A stretch of DNA of 22,105 nucleotides from Spirochaetaceae bacterium (lineage in GTDB: Bacteria; Spirochaetota; Spirochaetia; Treponematales; Breznakiellaceae), in contig JAITRV010000052.1 in assembly GCA_031288215.1 (NCBI GenBank), forward strand, positions 1 to 22,105, written 5' to 3'. The notes under the pieces are model-generated. The model did no database searches, was not told the DNA's origin, and worked only from the letters and a program-made list of their open reading frames with translations. This document shows positions 7,477 to 15,452 of this stretch, one piece after another. Every line of letters starts with the position of its first letter. Position 1 is the first letter of the stretch. Made by a program: the position numbers and the translations under genes.

Positions 7477-7604
7477 GCAATGTTTTCGATGATCCCGGCA
7501 ATGGCTTTTAAGGCAGGAAATGATAGCATGAGAGCGTATCTGGTTAATAAATGAGTTCAGAAATCCGCCCTGTTAAAGGCCGGAATTTCCCCCGCGGGAG
7601 AAAG

Positions 7605-7621
7605 CTATGAAAAAATCATAG
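7605..7621. promoter_or_regulatory. Candidate operator: CTATGA-N5-TCATAG
   Basis: A perfect 6-bp inverted repeat around AAAAA lies 90 bases before the dehydrogenase start. The spacing and A-rich centre would suit a dimeric repressor of the sugar-acid operon, but no regulator gene is in the window and the site matches no consensus I can name. Confidence 0.35.
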
Positions 7622-7710
7622 ATAAACAGCCCCTCCCGCATCCGGATAAAATTGCGCGCTTCGGGGGAAGGAATTCTACGGATCATATAAAGTTTACGGG
7701 AGGGCTCGCG

Positions 7711-8727
7711 ATGAAAGCCTTGATAATTGAAAAGCCGGGGAAGGTAACGATTCGGGAAACCGATATGCCCCGGCCCGGGCAGGGAGAAGCCCTTCTCAAA
7801 ATGAAATACGGCGGTATCTGCGGGAGCGATCTCAACTCCTACCGGGGTACTTCGAGCTATGTTTCATATCCCCGGATTCCCGGTCATGAATTCTCCGCGG
7901 AAATTGTGGAGATCGAAAAAAACGATGCGGGGCTGAAACCGGGGATGGTGGTAACGGGAAACCCCTATTTTAACTGCGGGACCTGTTATTCCTGCCGGCG
8001 GGGGCTGGTCAACTGCTGTACCACCAATCAAACCATGGGGGTGCAGCGGGAAGGGGCCTTTTCTGAATATATAACCATGCCCATAAACCGGCTGTATGAA
8101 GGAAAGGGGCTGGATGCCAAAACCCTGGCCCTGATTGAACCCTTTTGCATCAGCTACCATGGTATTGGACATGCGGATATACAAAAGGGGGAACGGGTCC
8201 TGATCGTGGGGGCCGGAACCATCGGGGTGCTGGCAGCCCTGGCCGCAAGACTCCGGGGAGGGCGGGTGTGGATGACCGATATTTCCGCGCAAAAGCTCGC
8301 CCTGGCGGAGCGTTTCGGCATAGAGGGAACCTTTGTGAATGCCGATCCCGGCGCCTTTGAAGCGGGGGTAGGGAAGGCCGCCGGCGGAGACGGCTTTGAC
8401 GTTACCATTGAGGCGGTGGGGCTTCCTTCAACCTTCCAGAACTGCATTGATGCCGCCGCCTTCGGAGGCAGGGTGGTGCTTATCGGGGTGGGGAAAAAGA
8501 ACCTGGATTTTAATTTTACCCTGCTGCAGAAAAAGGAACTGCATGTTTCCGGTTCCCGCAATGCCCTGAAAAAGGACTTTCTTGATCTCATCGATCGGGT
8601 ACAAACCAATCGTATCCCTCTGGCGGACATCATCACCAGCGCCTATGCCTTTGACGACGGCGTACAGGCCTTTGCGGATTTTGATAAAAATGCGGCTTCT
8701 ATGCTCAAGGTTGTCCTTGAGTTTTAA
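7711..8727 (+). CDS. Zinc-dependent dehydrogenase of the RspB/L-galactonate dehydrogenase group
   Basis: Cytosolic medium-chain NAD(P)-dependent alcohol dehydrogenase of 338 residues. The catalytic zinc site is visible as GICGSD (Cys37), GHE (His59, Glu60) and IEP (Glu143). The structural zinc loop is CGTCYSCRRGLVNCC (Cys89, Cys92, Cys95 and Cys102 or 103). The Rossmann motif is GAGTIG (167-172). The segments GAFSEYITMP, ALIEPFCISYH and KKELHVSGSRNAL resemble E. coli RspB and YjjN (LgoD), which oxidises L-galactonate to D-tagaturonate. With the TRAP transporter and UxaC downstream, oxidation of an imported aldonate to a keto-uronate is the best guess. The exact substrate cannot be read from sequence. 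The start has GGGAGGG upstream; dctP follows after 23 bases. Confidence 0.88.
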   Translation: MKALIIEKPGKVTIRETDMPRPGQGEALLKMKYGGICGSDLNSYRGTSSYVSYPRIPGHEFSAEIVEIEKNDAGLKPGMVVTGNPYFNCGTCYSCRRGLVNCCTTNQTMGVQREGAFSEYITMPINRLYEGKGLDAKTLALIEPFCISYHGIGHADIQKGERVLIVGAGTIGVLAALAARLRGGRVWMTDISAQKLALAERFGIEGTFVNADPGAFEAGVGKAAGGDGFDVTIEAVGLPSTFQNCIDAAAFGGRVVLIGVGKKNLDFNFTLLQKKELHVSGSRNALKKDFLDLIDRVQTNRIPLADIITSAYAFDDGVQAFADFDKNAASMLKVVLEF

Positions 8728-8750
8728 TTAATATTTATTCGGAGGAATTT

Positions 8751-9779
8751 ATGAAAAAGCGTGTTCTGGCATTGTGTGCCCTGGCCGTGCTGATTGCGGC
8801 CGGGACTGTCTGGGCAGGAGGAGGAGCGCAGAGTGGTACCGGGGACCAGGCGGTGAAGCCGGTGGTCATCCAAATCGGGTACGAAAACAACCCCGGGGAA
8901 CCCGTTGATTTGGCGATCCATGAATGGAAACGGTTGATCGAAGAACGGTCAAAGGGTACCATGAGGGTGGAAATATTCCCTTCCAGCCAGTTGGGTTCCA
9001 AAAACGAGATCATCGATCAGATGCTGGCGGGGATGGGTGTGATCACCCTGGCGGACGGCGCCTTCTACGCCGATCGGGGCGTACCGGATCTGGGGATCAC
9101 CTTCGGTCCCTATCTTTTTGCCACGTGGGACGAAGCCTGGAAACTGACCAAGAGTGACTGGTGGAAAGGCCAGTTGAAACTTCTGGAAGATAAGGGCCTG
9201 AAGATCCTGACGGCAAACTGGGTATACGGTGACCGGCATACCCTGGCAAAACGGCCCATCCGCCAGGTGAGTGATTTCCGGGGCTTAAAAATCCGGGTCC
9301 CCAATAATCTTATCCAGGTGAAGGGCATGGAAGTGATGGGCGCTACCCCCACCCCGCTGCCCCTGGGAGATGTTTATACCGCCCTGCAGCAGGGGGTAAT
9401 TGACGGGCTGGAGAATCCCCTGCCGGTTCTGTATAACGGTAAATTCCACGAGGTTGCTAAATACCTGACCTTGGATGCCCACGTCAAGAATTTTACCACC
9501 TGGCTTTGCGGAACCGCCTTCTTTAACAGCCTGACGGCGGAACAGCAAGCTATCCTGACCCAGACCGGAGATGAGGCGGGACTCTTTAACAACCGGCTTC
9601 AGGATAACCTTGCCGCCGAAACCCTGGCCAAATTCAAAGCCGAAGGGGTGGAGATTATCGAAATAGATATCCTTCCCTTCCAGAACCAGGCCAAGCAGTT
9701 TTACAGTCTCCCGGATTTTACTTCCCGATGGTCGCCGGGACTCTTTGATACGGTATCCCGGGCAAAAGCGGTGAATTAG
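8751..9779 (+). CDS. dctP: TRAP transporter substrate-binding protein, DctP family
   Basis: Periplasmic receptor that captures an organic acid and hands it to the DctQM membrane parts. The 342-residue protein has a Sec signal peptide (MKKRVLALCALAVLIAAG, cleavage about after Ala22). There is no lipobox. DctP-family landmarks are FPSSQLGSKNEIIDQMLAG near 76-94, DFRGLKIRVPNN around 175-186 with Arg182 (the conserved carboxylate-binding arginine), and ALQQGVIDGLEN near 211-222. Length is normal. The ribosome site GGAGGA is well placed. The ligand is unknown; the flanking dehydrogenase and uronate isomerase point to a uronate or aldonate. A 119-base gap with two small stem-loops separates it from dctQ. 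Confidence 0.93.
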   Translation: MKKRVLALCALAVLIAAGTVWAGGGAQSGTGDQAVKPVVIQIGYENNPGEPVDLAIHEWKRLIEERSKGTMRVEIFPSSQLGSKNEIIDQMLAGMGVITLADGAFYADRGVPDLGITFGPYLFATWDEAWKLTKSDWWKGQLKLLEDKGLKILTANWVYGDRHTLAKRPIRQVSDFRGLKIRVPNNLIQVKGMEVMGATPTPLPLGDVYTALQQGVIDGLENPLPVLYNGKFHEVAKYLTLDAHVKNFTTWLCGTAFFNSLTAEQQAILTQTGDEAGLFNNRLQDNLAAETLAKFKAEGVEIIEIDILPFQNQAKQFYSLPDFTSRWSPGLFDTVSRAKAVN

Positions 9780-9828
9780 GGTTTCCTGTCCCGGGTTTTC
9801 TGCGGTTCTTTGCCGCGGGGGAAAGGGT

Positions 9829-9872
9829 TGCCGGGGAAAGTTTCCTGGCAGCTCCTGTTTCCCGCGGACAGG
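9829..9872 (+). other. Two small stem-loops between dctP and dctQ
   Basis: An interrupted stem at 9829-9850 pairs TGCC with GGCA and continues through G-T pairs, and CCTGT (9854-9858) pairs with ACAGG (9868-9872). Such structures after a binding-protein gene commonly stabilise its mRNA relative to the membrane genes. That role is inferred. Confidence 0.35.
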
Positions 9873-9898
9873 CAGATGTTATTTTTAGAGGAGATTCC

Positions 9899-10384
9899 AT
9901 GAATAAAAGATTGCGTCAAGTCCTTGTCAATCTGGATTTTGTCATTTCCGGAACGATGCTGGCGGTGCTGGTGTTGTATACCTTTTTTGGGGTTATCATG
10001 CGCTACTTCTTCAACCGGCCGGTATTATGGGGTGAAGAATTGCAGTTGTTCTGCATTGTAATTATCGTTTTTTTTGGAGCCGGGGCGGCCTTCAGGACCG
10101 GAAGCCATGTGGCAATTGATATTGTGGTCGATCGTTTCCCCCGGAAGCTGCAGTATGTTTTTGAGTTTTTCATTTATGCTATTTCCATGATGGTGTTCAT
10201 TTATTTTGCCCTGCAAAGCGCATCCTTTGTCCGCCAGATGTATGTTACCAAGCGTACCACCGATATTCTGAATATTCCCTTCTTTCTTACCTATTCCGCC
10301 TTTCCCCTGGGATGTGTATTAATGATGGTTAATTATACCCTGACGGTATACCGGAGAATTTTTGGAAAGGAGGAACAATCTTGA
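9899..10384 (+). CDS. dctQ: TRAP transporter small membrane subunit, DctQ family
   Basis: Small integral membrane partner of DctM. The 161-residue protein has four hydrophobic segments, at about residues 15-40, 48-65, 85-110 and 125-148. Family-like features are FFGVIMRYFFNRPVLWGEEL in the first half and GAAFRTGSHVAIDIVVDRFP after the second segment. Length fits the family. The ribosome site GAGGAG lies just before ATG 9899. Its stop codon overlaps the TTG start of dctM by four bases (TTGA), which indicates translational coupling of the two membrane subunits. Confidence 0.92.
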   Translation: MNKRLRQVLVNLDFVISGTMLAVLVLYTFFGVIMRYFFNRPVLWGEELQLFCIVIIVFFGAGAAFRTGSHVAIDIVVDRFPRKLQYVFEFFIYAISMMVFIYFALQSASFVRQMYVTKRTTDILNIPFFLTYSAFPLGCVLMMVNYTLTVYRRIFGKEEQS

Positions 10385-11661
10385 GTTCAGGAATTATTTT
10401 TGCCGCCGCCGCGGTGATGCTGATATTGCTTTTTTTGAAGATTCCGGTCTTTGTATCCGTACTGGCCGGTTCGGTAACCTATTTTATCCTGAGCCCGGAT
10501 ATTCCCGCCCAGATCATGGCCCAGCGGGTTATCGCCGGGATCGAAAGCCTGCCCCTTCTGGCGATTCCCTTTTTTGTGTGCAGCGGGGTTATCATGAACT
10601 ATTCGGGGGTCACCACCCGGATCATGCGGTTCTGCGAAGTGCTGATGCGGCGCGTTCCCGGGGGGCTTGCCCAGGTTAACGTCCTGCTTTCGACCCTGAT
10701 GGGAGGCCTTTCCGGCTCCAACCTGGCGGATGCGGCGATGGAAGCGAAGATGCTGGTGCCTGAAATGGAAAAGAAGGGCTTTTCCCGGGAGTTCTCCTCG
10801 GTGGTTACCGCGACCTCCGCGATGATTACCCCCCTCATTCCCCCGGGGATCGCCATGATTATCTACGGTTCCATCGCGAATGTTTCCATCGGGCGGCTCT
10901 TCGTGGCGGGCATTGGCCCGGGGCTGCTCCTCTGTGTGGCCATGATGATCCTGGTGGGAATTATTTCCCTGCGGCGCCGGTATACCAACGAGATGAGCGA
11001 AGATGTTTCCCTCAAGAAGGCGTTTCTCGAAGCCCTGTTCCCCCTGCTCCTGCCGATCATCATCATCGGGGGAATCCGGCTGGGAATATTTACCCCCACC
11101 GAAGCGGGGGCCGTGGCGATTATCTACGCCGTGGTTCTTTCCGTCATCTACCGGGAATTCCGGCTGTCCAATATTGCGCAGGCCCTCAAGGAGACGGTGG
11201 CGACCACCGCGTCAATTATGATGATCGTAGGGGCCGCTTCGGCCTTCGCGTGGATCCTTACCCGGGAGCGTATCCCCCAGCAGTTGACCAACTTTATTAT
11301 CAACTCGGTTTCAAACAAGTACATCTTCCTGATGATTATCAACGTGTTTCTTCTGGTGGTGGGGATGTTTATCGAAGGGAACGCCAGTATGATCGTCCTG
11401 GTCCCCCTCCTCGTCCCGGTGGCCCGGGCCTTCGGGATCGACGATATTCAGTTCGCCATGATCTTCGTTTTTAATAACGCTATCGGCGCCCTATCGCCCC
11501 CCATGGGGACCCTCATGTTCGTTACCTGCGGGATCACCAAGTGCAAGATTGCCGCCTTTATCCGGGAGGCCGTGCCTTTTTATTTTCTGCTTTTGATCTG
11601 CCTGATGCTGCTCACCTTTGTCCCCTTCTTCTCCCAGGCATTGGTCAACCTGGTGTATTAG
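10381..11661 (+). CDS. dctM: TRAP transporter large membrane subunit, DctM family
   Basis: Ion-coupled permease of the TRAP system, normally driven by a Na+ gradient. The 426-residue protein is strongly hydrophobic, with about 11-12 predicted helices. Family motifs include SLPLLAIPFFVCSGVIMNYSG, LMGGLSGSNLADAAMEAKML near 100-125, TATSAMITPLIPPGIAMIIYG near 143-163 and NAIGALSPPMGTLMFVTCGI near 365-384. The start is TTG 10381, supported by a near-perfect ribosome site AAGGAGG at 10367-10373 with 7-base spacing and the 4-base overlap with dctQ. A long inverted repeat begins six bases after the stop. Confidence 0.95.
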   Translation: MSSGIIFAAAAVMLILLFLKIPVFVSVLAGSVTYFILSPDIPAQIMAQRVIAGIESLPLLAIPFFVCSGVIMNYSGVTTRIMRFCEVLMRRVPGGLAQVNVLLSTLMGGLSGSNLADAAMEAKMLVPEMEKKGFSREFSSVVTATSAMITPLIPPGIAMIIYGSIANVSIGRLFVAGIGPGLLLCVAMMILVGIISLRRRYTNEMSEDVSLKKAFLEALFPLLLPIIIIGGIRLGIFTPTEAGAVAIIYAVVLSVIYREFRLSNIAQALKETVATTASIMMIVGAASAFAWILTRERIPQQLTNFIINSVSNKYIFLMIINVFLLVVGMFIEGNASMIVLVPLLVPVARAFGIDDIQFAMIFVFNNAIGALSPPMGTLMFVTCGITKCKIAAFIREAVPFYFLLLICLMLLTFVPFFSQALVNLVY

Positions 11662-11666
11662 AATAA

Positions 11667-11731
11667 CCAGGAGCAGGCAACAAGCGGCAAAGAGCGGTAG
11701 CGGTTCTTTGCGCTTTGCTGCCTGCTCCTGG
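11667..11731. repeat. Long inverted repeat between dctM and uxaC
   Basis: CCAGGAGCAGGCA (11667-11679) is the exact inverse complement of TGCCTGCTCCTGG (11719-11731). Inside it, AAGCG pairs with CGCTT and CAAAGA pairs with TCTTTG, leaving a loop of about 11 bases. The whole forms one 65-base hairpin. No T run follows, so read-through into uxaC is likely. It may stabilise mRNA or be a REP- or MITE-like relic. Confidence 0.7.
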
Positions 11732-11810
11732 GTACTTGTACGAGGGGGCGTAAAGGGATATGCTGGGGGTACCAGGGCAGAGGCCCTGAATTCTTGCGGG
11801 AGGCAGCGTT

Positions 11811-13268
11811 ATGACCAAAAACAGTAAACCTTTCATGGACCGGAATTTCCTCCTGGAAACCGAAACGGCCCGGGACCTGTACCATCATGGGGCAAAGGGC
11901 GAGCCTATCTATGACTATCACTGTCATCTGATACCGTCCCAGATTGCCGAAAACAAGCGGTTCGCCAATCTTACCGAGCTTTGGCTCTCGGGGGATCACT
12001 ACAAGTGGCGGATGATGCGGGCCCTGGGCATTGATGAGGCCGCGATAACCGGGGACGCGCCGGCTTATGACAAATTCCGTGCCTGGGCCCGGACCGTAGA
12101 AAACCTGATAGGGAATCCCCTCTACCACTGGACCCATCTTGAACTGCAGCGGTATTTCGATATTTATGAGACCTTAACCGAAAAAAGCGCGCCGGGGATC
12201 TGGGCGGAGGCCAATGGCCGCCTGGAGGAACCTGAATTATCCGTCAAAGGTATTTTTGAAAAATTCAAGGTCTATGCGGTGGGGACCACCGACGATCCGG
12301 CGGATTCCCTGGAATATCACCGGGCCATAGCCGGGGGGATAGCGCCCATCGGCCCCATTGCCACCCGGGTTATTCCTTCTTTCCGGCCCGACAAGGCCCT
12401 TCATATTGACCTCCCGGGATTTGCCGCCTATATCGAAAAGCTGGGAGCGGCCGGCGGCGCCGAGATCCGGTCCTTTTCCGATTTGCTGGCCGTCCTCGAG
12501 AAGCGGCTTGATTTCTTTGTCGCCCAGGGCTGCCGCGCCTCGGATCACGGCATGGAAGCGGCGCCCTTTGTCATCGCGCCGGAGGGGGAGATCGAAAAGA
12601 CCTTCGAGAACGCCCTGGCGGGAAAGCCGCCGTCCCGGGAAGCGGCGGACGCCTATAAAACAAAGCTCCTCAGTACCCTGGCGCGCTGGTATGCCCGGCG
12701 GGGCCTGGTGATGCAGCTTCACCTGTCGGTCATCCGCAATAGTAACGAGAGGATGTTCAAGCTGATTGGACCGGATATGGGGTACGACGCGGTCCATGAC
12801 CGGGAGCAGGCCGGAAACCTCGCGGCCCTGCTCAGCCTTATCGAATCCTCCGGGCCGGAGGGGCTTCCGAAAACCGTCCTGTATAGCTTGAATCCCAAAG
12901 ACTCCTATCCCCTGGCGACCATCATGGGATGCTTTCAGGACTGTTACGGGAAGGAGGAAAACCGGGAGGTGATCCGGGGAAAAATCCAGCTTGGTTCGGC
13001 CTGGTGGTTCTGCGATCACCTGGACGGCATGGAGGCGCAGATCCGCACCCTTGCCAATGTCGGCGTCCTTCCCGCCTTTATCGGGATGCTCACGGATTCC
13101 CGCAGTCTCCTCTCCTATCCCCGGCACGAATACTTCCGCCGGCTCCTGTGCAACATTATCGGAAACTGGGTCGAACAGGGGCACTATCCTCCCGACAGGG
13201 ATAAGCTCTTGGAAATAGTCCGGAACATCTCCTTTGGAAACGCCCGGGCCTATTTCGGCTCAATCTAA
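11811..13268 (+). CDS. uxaC: Uronate (glucuronate/galacturonate) isomerase
   Basis: Cytosolic isomerase that interconverts D-glucuronate with D-fructuronate and D-galacturonate with D-tagaturonate, the first step of bacterial hexuronate breakdown. The 485-residue protein belongs to the amidohydrolase-fold UxaC family. The N-terminal metal motif DYHCHL has His37 and His39. Later landmarks are MQLHLSVIRNSNERMFKLIGP, VLYSLNPKD, SAWWFCDHLDGM, GMLTDSRSLLSYPRHEYFRR and the C-terminal SFGNARAYFG. Length is normal. GGGAGG lies before ATG 11811. No UxaB/UxuB, UxaA/UxuA, KdgK or Eda gene follows in the window, so later steps must be encoded elsewhere. Its stop faces the convergent aroC end. Confidence 0.95.
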   Translation: MTKNSKPFMDRNFLLETETARDLYHHGAKGEPIYDYHCHLIPSQIAENKRFANLTELWLSGDHYKWRMMRALGIDEAAITGDAPAYDKFRAWARTVENLIGNPLYHWTHLELQRYFDIYETLTEKSAPGIWAEANGRLEEPELSVKGIFEKFKVYAVGTTDDPADSLEYHRAIAGGIAPIGPIATRVIPSFRPDKALHIDLPGFAAYIEKLGAAGGAEIRSFSDLLAVLEKRLDFFVAQGCRASDHGMEAAPFVIAPEGEIEKTFENALAGKPPSREAADAYKTKLLSTLARWYARRGLVMQLHLSVIRNSNERMFKLIGPDMGYDAVHDREQAGNLAALLSLIESSGPEGLPKTVLYSLNPKDSYPLATIMGCFQDCYGKEENREVIRGKIQLGSAWWFCDHLDGMEAQIRTLANVGVLPAFIGMLTDSRSLLSYPRHEYFRRLLCNIIGNWVEQGHYPPDRDKLLEIVRNISFGNARAYFGSI

Positions 13269-13294
13269 AGTTATCAGGATACCGGTGCGCTTGC

Positions 13295-13321
13295 TTCGCG
13301 CTTTGCTCCGGGAAGGCTCAT
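13295..13321. repeat. Dispersed 27-base repeat, copy 1 (uxaC-aroC gap)
   Basis: Identical at 23 of 27 positions to 20683-20709, both reading TTCGCGCT at the left and ending AGGCTCAT. This copy lies between the convergent 3' ends of uxaC and aroC. A terminator or REP-like role is possible. Confidence 0.55.
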
Positions 13322-13364
13322 ACTGTTTCTTCTTCGGCTGAGGGGTAAATTCTTCAACCGGAAC

Positions 13365-14513
13365 TCAGAGCCGGGCGCAGCGGTTCAGGAGGAGCAGGTC
13401 CGCCAGTACCAGGGCGGTCATGGCTTCCACCACCGGTACCGCCCGGGGGACGATGCAGACATCGTGGCGGCCCCGGATGATCAGGTCCCGCGGGCTGCCG
13501 TGGCGGTCCAGGGTACGCTGCGGCTTGGCTATGGAAGGCACCGGCTTAAAGGCCGTCCGGAATTCCAGGGGCGCCCCGGTGGAGATGCCCCCCAGGACTC
13601 CCCCGGCGTGGTTGGTCCTGAAGGCCAGGGAGGGAATGCCCGGCAGGGGAGGGGCGGCCTCCCCCGGCAGAATGCCGTCGTTGTGGCTTGACCCCCGGCC
13701 GCGGGCGGCGGCAAAGCCCGCTCCCAGTTCCACCCCCTTCACCGCCCCGATGGAAACCATGGCGGCGGCGATCCTCCCGTCGAGCTTGTCGAAGACCGGT
13801 TCCCCCAGCCCCGGGGGAAGCCCCGTAACCCTGCAGGAGACCACCCCCCCGGCGCTGTCCCCCTCCTTCCGCAGCCTTTCTATCAGGGCCAGAATCTCCG
13901 CCGCCGCCTCCCGGTGGGGCACGGCCAGGGGATTCCGACCGGCTTCCTCCCAGTCAAAGCCCGCATCCTCCGGGCCGGGCACCGGGATGCCGGCAATGGC
14001 CGAGGGCCAGGCCCGGATCTCCAGGGCCGGGCAGGCCGCGGCCAGGAACGCCTTGGCCACCGCCCCCCCGGCAACCCGGCCCAGGGTTTCCCTGCCGGAA
14101 CTCCTCCCGCCCCCCCGGTGGTCCCGGAAGGCGTACTTGGCTTCCCAGGTCCAGTCCGCGTGGCCCGGCCGGTAAAGATCCCGAAGCTCGTCGTAATCCG
14201 AGGAATGGTGATCCCGGTTGCGGACCAGGATGGCGATGGGAGTGCCCAGGGTCTTCCCGCCGAATACCCCGGAGAGGATCTCCGGATCGTCCTCCTCGGC
14301 GCGGGCGGTGGAGGCCCCCAGGGGATCTCCGCCGCCCGCGCCGCCGGTGCCGCCCGCCCCCCGGGGCCGACGGCGGCGCAGTTCCCGGATCAGGATCTCC
14401 CGGTCCAGGCTCACCCCCGCGGGACAGCCCTCCACCACGGCCCCGCAGGCGGGACCGTGGGACTCCCCAAAGGTGGTAACGGTAAAAATGGTGCCGAAAC
14501 GGTTTCCTGCCAT
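13365..14513 (-). CDS. aroC: Chorismate synthase
   Basis: Last enzyme of the shikimate pathway, turning EPSP into chorismate with reduced FMN. The 382-residue protein starts MAGNRFGTIFTVTTFGESHG and shows the family signatures GESHG, TLGTPIAILVRN, DYRPGHAD-like DLYRPGHADWTW, and RGGGRSSGRET, with FRTNHAGGVLGGISTG near the C-terminal third. A glycine-rich stretch at about residues 51-66 replaces the short serine/lysine-containing loop usual at this point. It looks like an insertion and should not reach the active site. GAGGAGG precedes the ATG. The gene lies 24 bases downstream of the second nucleoside-transporter permease on the same strand, so it is probably transcribed from that operon. Confidence 0.95.
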   Translation of the reverse strand: MAGNRFGTIFTVTTFGESHGPACGAVVEGCPAGVSLDREILIRELRRRRPRGAGGTGGAGGGDPLGASTARAEEDDPEILSGVFGGKTLGTPIAILVRNRDHHSSDYDELRDLYRPGHADWTWEAKYAFRDHRGGGRSSGRETLGRVAGGAVAKAFLAAACPALEIRAWPSAIAGIPVPGPEDAGFDWEEAGRNPLAVPHREAAAEILALIERLRKEGDSAGGVVSCRVTGLPPGLGEPVFDKLDGRIAAAMVSIGAVKGVELGAGFAAARGRGSSHNDGILPGEAAPPLPGIPSLAFRTNHAGGVLGGISTGAPLEFRTAFKPVPSIAKPQRTLDRHGSPRDLIIRGRHDVCIVPRAVPVVEAMTALVLADLLLLNRCARL

Positions 14514-14537
14514 GCCTGCCTCCTCGGTGAAGCCCCC

Positions 14538-15452
14538 TTAACGCTGGCCCTGGTCAAAGGGCTGCCCCGAAGCTCGGGGAGCGTAGTCCTTGCCGCTGAA
14601 GAAGACCAGGGTCGCCAGGGTGATCCCGTAGGGCAGGGCATTGAAAAATTCCGGGGGGAGGAATTTCAAGGATTCGATGTTGATGATGTATACCGCCAGG
14701 GCCGCGGAGGTTCCGAAGAGCAGGGAGGAACCGAGGACCCCCAGGGGCAGCCAGCGCCCGAAGGAAACCGCCGCCAGGGCGATGAAGCCCTTCCCGTTGA
14801 TGGTGTTCACCGTGTACTGGATGGTGTGGGTCAGGACCAGGCAGGCCCCGGCAAGCCCCCCCAGGAGACCGGAGATGAGGACCGCGATATACCGAATCCG
14901 CAGCACGTTGACCCCCGCGGAGGCCGCCGCCTGGGGATGCTCCCCGCAGGAGCGCAGCCGGAGCCCCGAGGGCCGCTTGAAGAGGACGAAGGCGGAGACG
15001 GCCAGGAGGACCAGGGCTATCCAGGCGGTGGGGTAGATCCCCCCCTTACCGGGCATCATCCCCAGCCGGAAGGGCTCGGTCCGTTCCTGGTGGAAAATTA
15101 TCTGGCAGAAGAACACCGTGAGCCCCGTGGACAGGAGGTTGATGCCGGTCCCGGAGATCACCTGATCCGCCCGGAGGGTAATGGAGGCAAAGGCGTGGAT
15201 CAGGGAGAAAAGGCCGCCTGCCAGGGCCGCCAGGACCAGGGCCAGGGGGATGGAGAAGCCGATGGAGCCCTCCAGCAGCCGGTGGCTGGTAGCCGCGGTC
15301 ATGGCCCCGATGGCCATGAGACCCTCCAGGGCGATGTTGACCACCCCGGCTTTCTCGCTGATCATCCCTCCCGTGGCGGCAATGAGGATGGGCGCCGCGA
15401 TCATCAGGATGGAGGGAACCATAGAGACGAGGCCTTCCGGAAAATCGATCAT
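14538..15452 (-). CDS. BMP-type (nucleoside) ABC transporter permease, second subunit
   Basis: Inner-membrane channel subunit of a BMP-type importer of the RbsC/BPL-2 group, like B. subtilis YufQ/NupQ and treponemal PnrE. The 304-residue protein has about eight to nine hydrophobic segments and the family phrases GGMISEKAGVVNIALEGLM near 28-46, ADQVISGTGINLL near 114-126 and NTINGKGFIALAAVSFGRW further on. The ATG overlaps the stop of the preceding permease by four bases (ATGA), with GGAGG upstream, so the two are translationally coupled. Substrate assignment to purine nucleosides is by analogy with PnrABCDE and not visible in this subunit. Confidence 0.9.
   Translation of the reverse strand: MIDFPEGLVSMVPSILMIAAPILIAATGGMISEKAGVVNIALEGLMAIGAMTAATSHRLLEGSIGFSIPLALVLAALAGGLFSLIHAFASITLRADQVISGTGINLLSTGLTVFFCQIIFHQERTEPFRLGMMPGKGGIYPTAWIALVLLAVSAFVLFKRPSGLRLRSCGEHPQAAASAGVNVLRIRYIAVLISGLLGGLAGACLVLTHTIQYTVNTINGKGFIALAAVSFGRWLPLGVLGSSLLFGTSAALAVYIINIESLKFLPPEFFNALPYGITLATLVFFSGKDYAPRASGQPFDQGQR

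Larger units (their letters stand above)
7314..7710. other. 397-base intergenic region between the ispG and sugar-acid operons
   Basis: No convincing gene is present on either strand. From left to right it holds three CACGGAG-like repeats (7369-7397), a terminator (7437-7476), an AT-richer stretch with a 17-base inverted repeat at 7605-7621, and the ribosome site of the next gene (GGGAGGG, about 7699-7705). I could not pick out a strong sigma-70 promoter; CATATAA at 7684-7690 is a possible -10 without a good -35 partner. Confidence 0.6.

Noticed and set aside
6957..7529. - strand ORF over the end of the TPR-like gene and the terminator
   Set aside because: It runs through a terminator hairpin, CACGGAG repeats and the reverse of a well-supported gene. 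The first residues look protein-like, so a small gene relic cannot be fully excluded.
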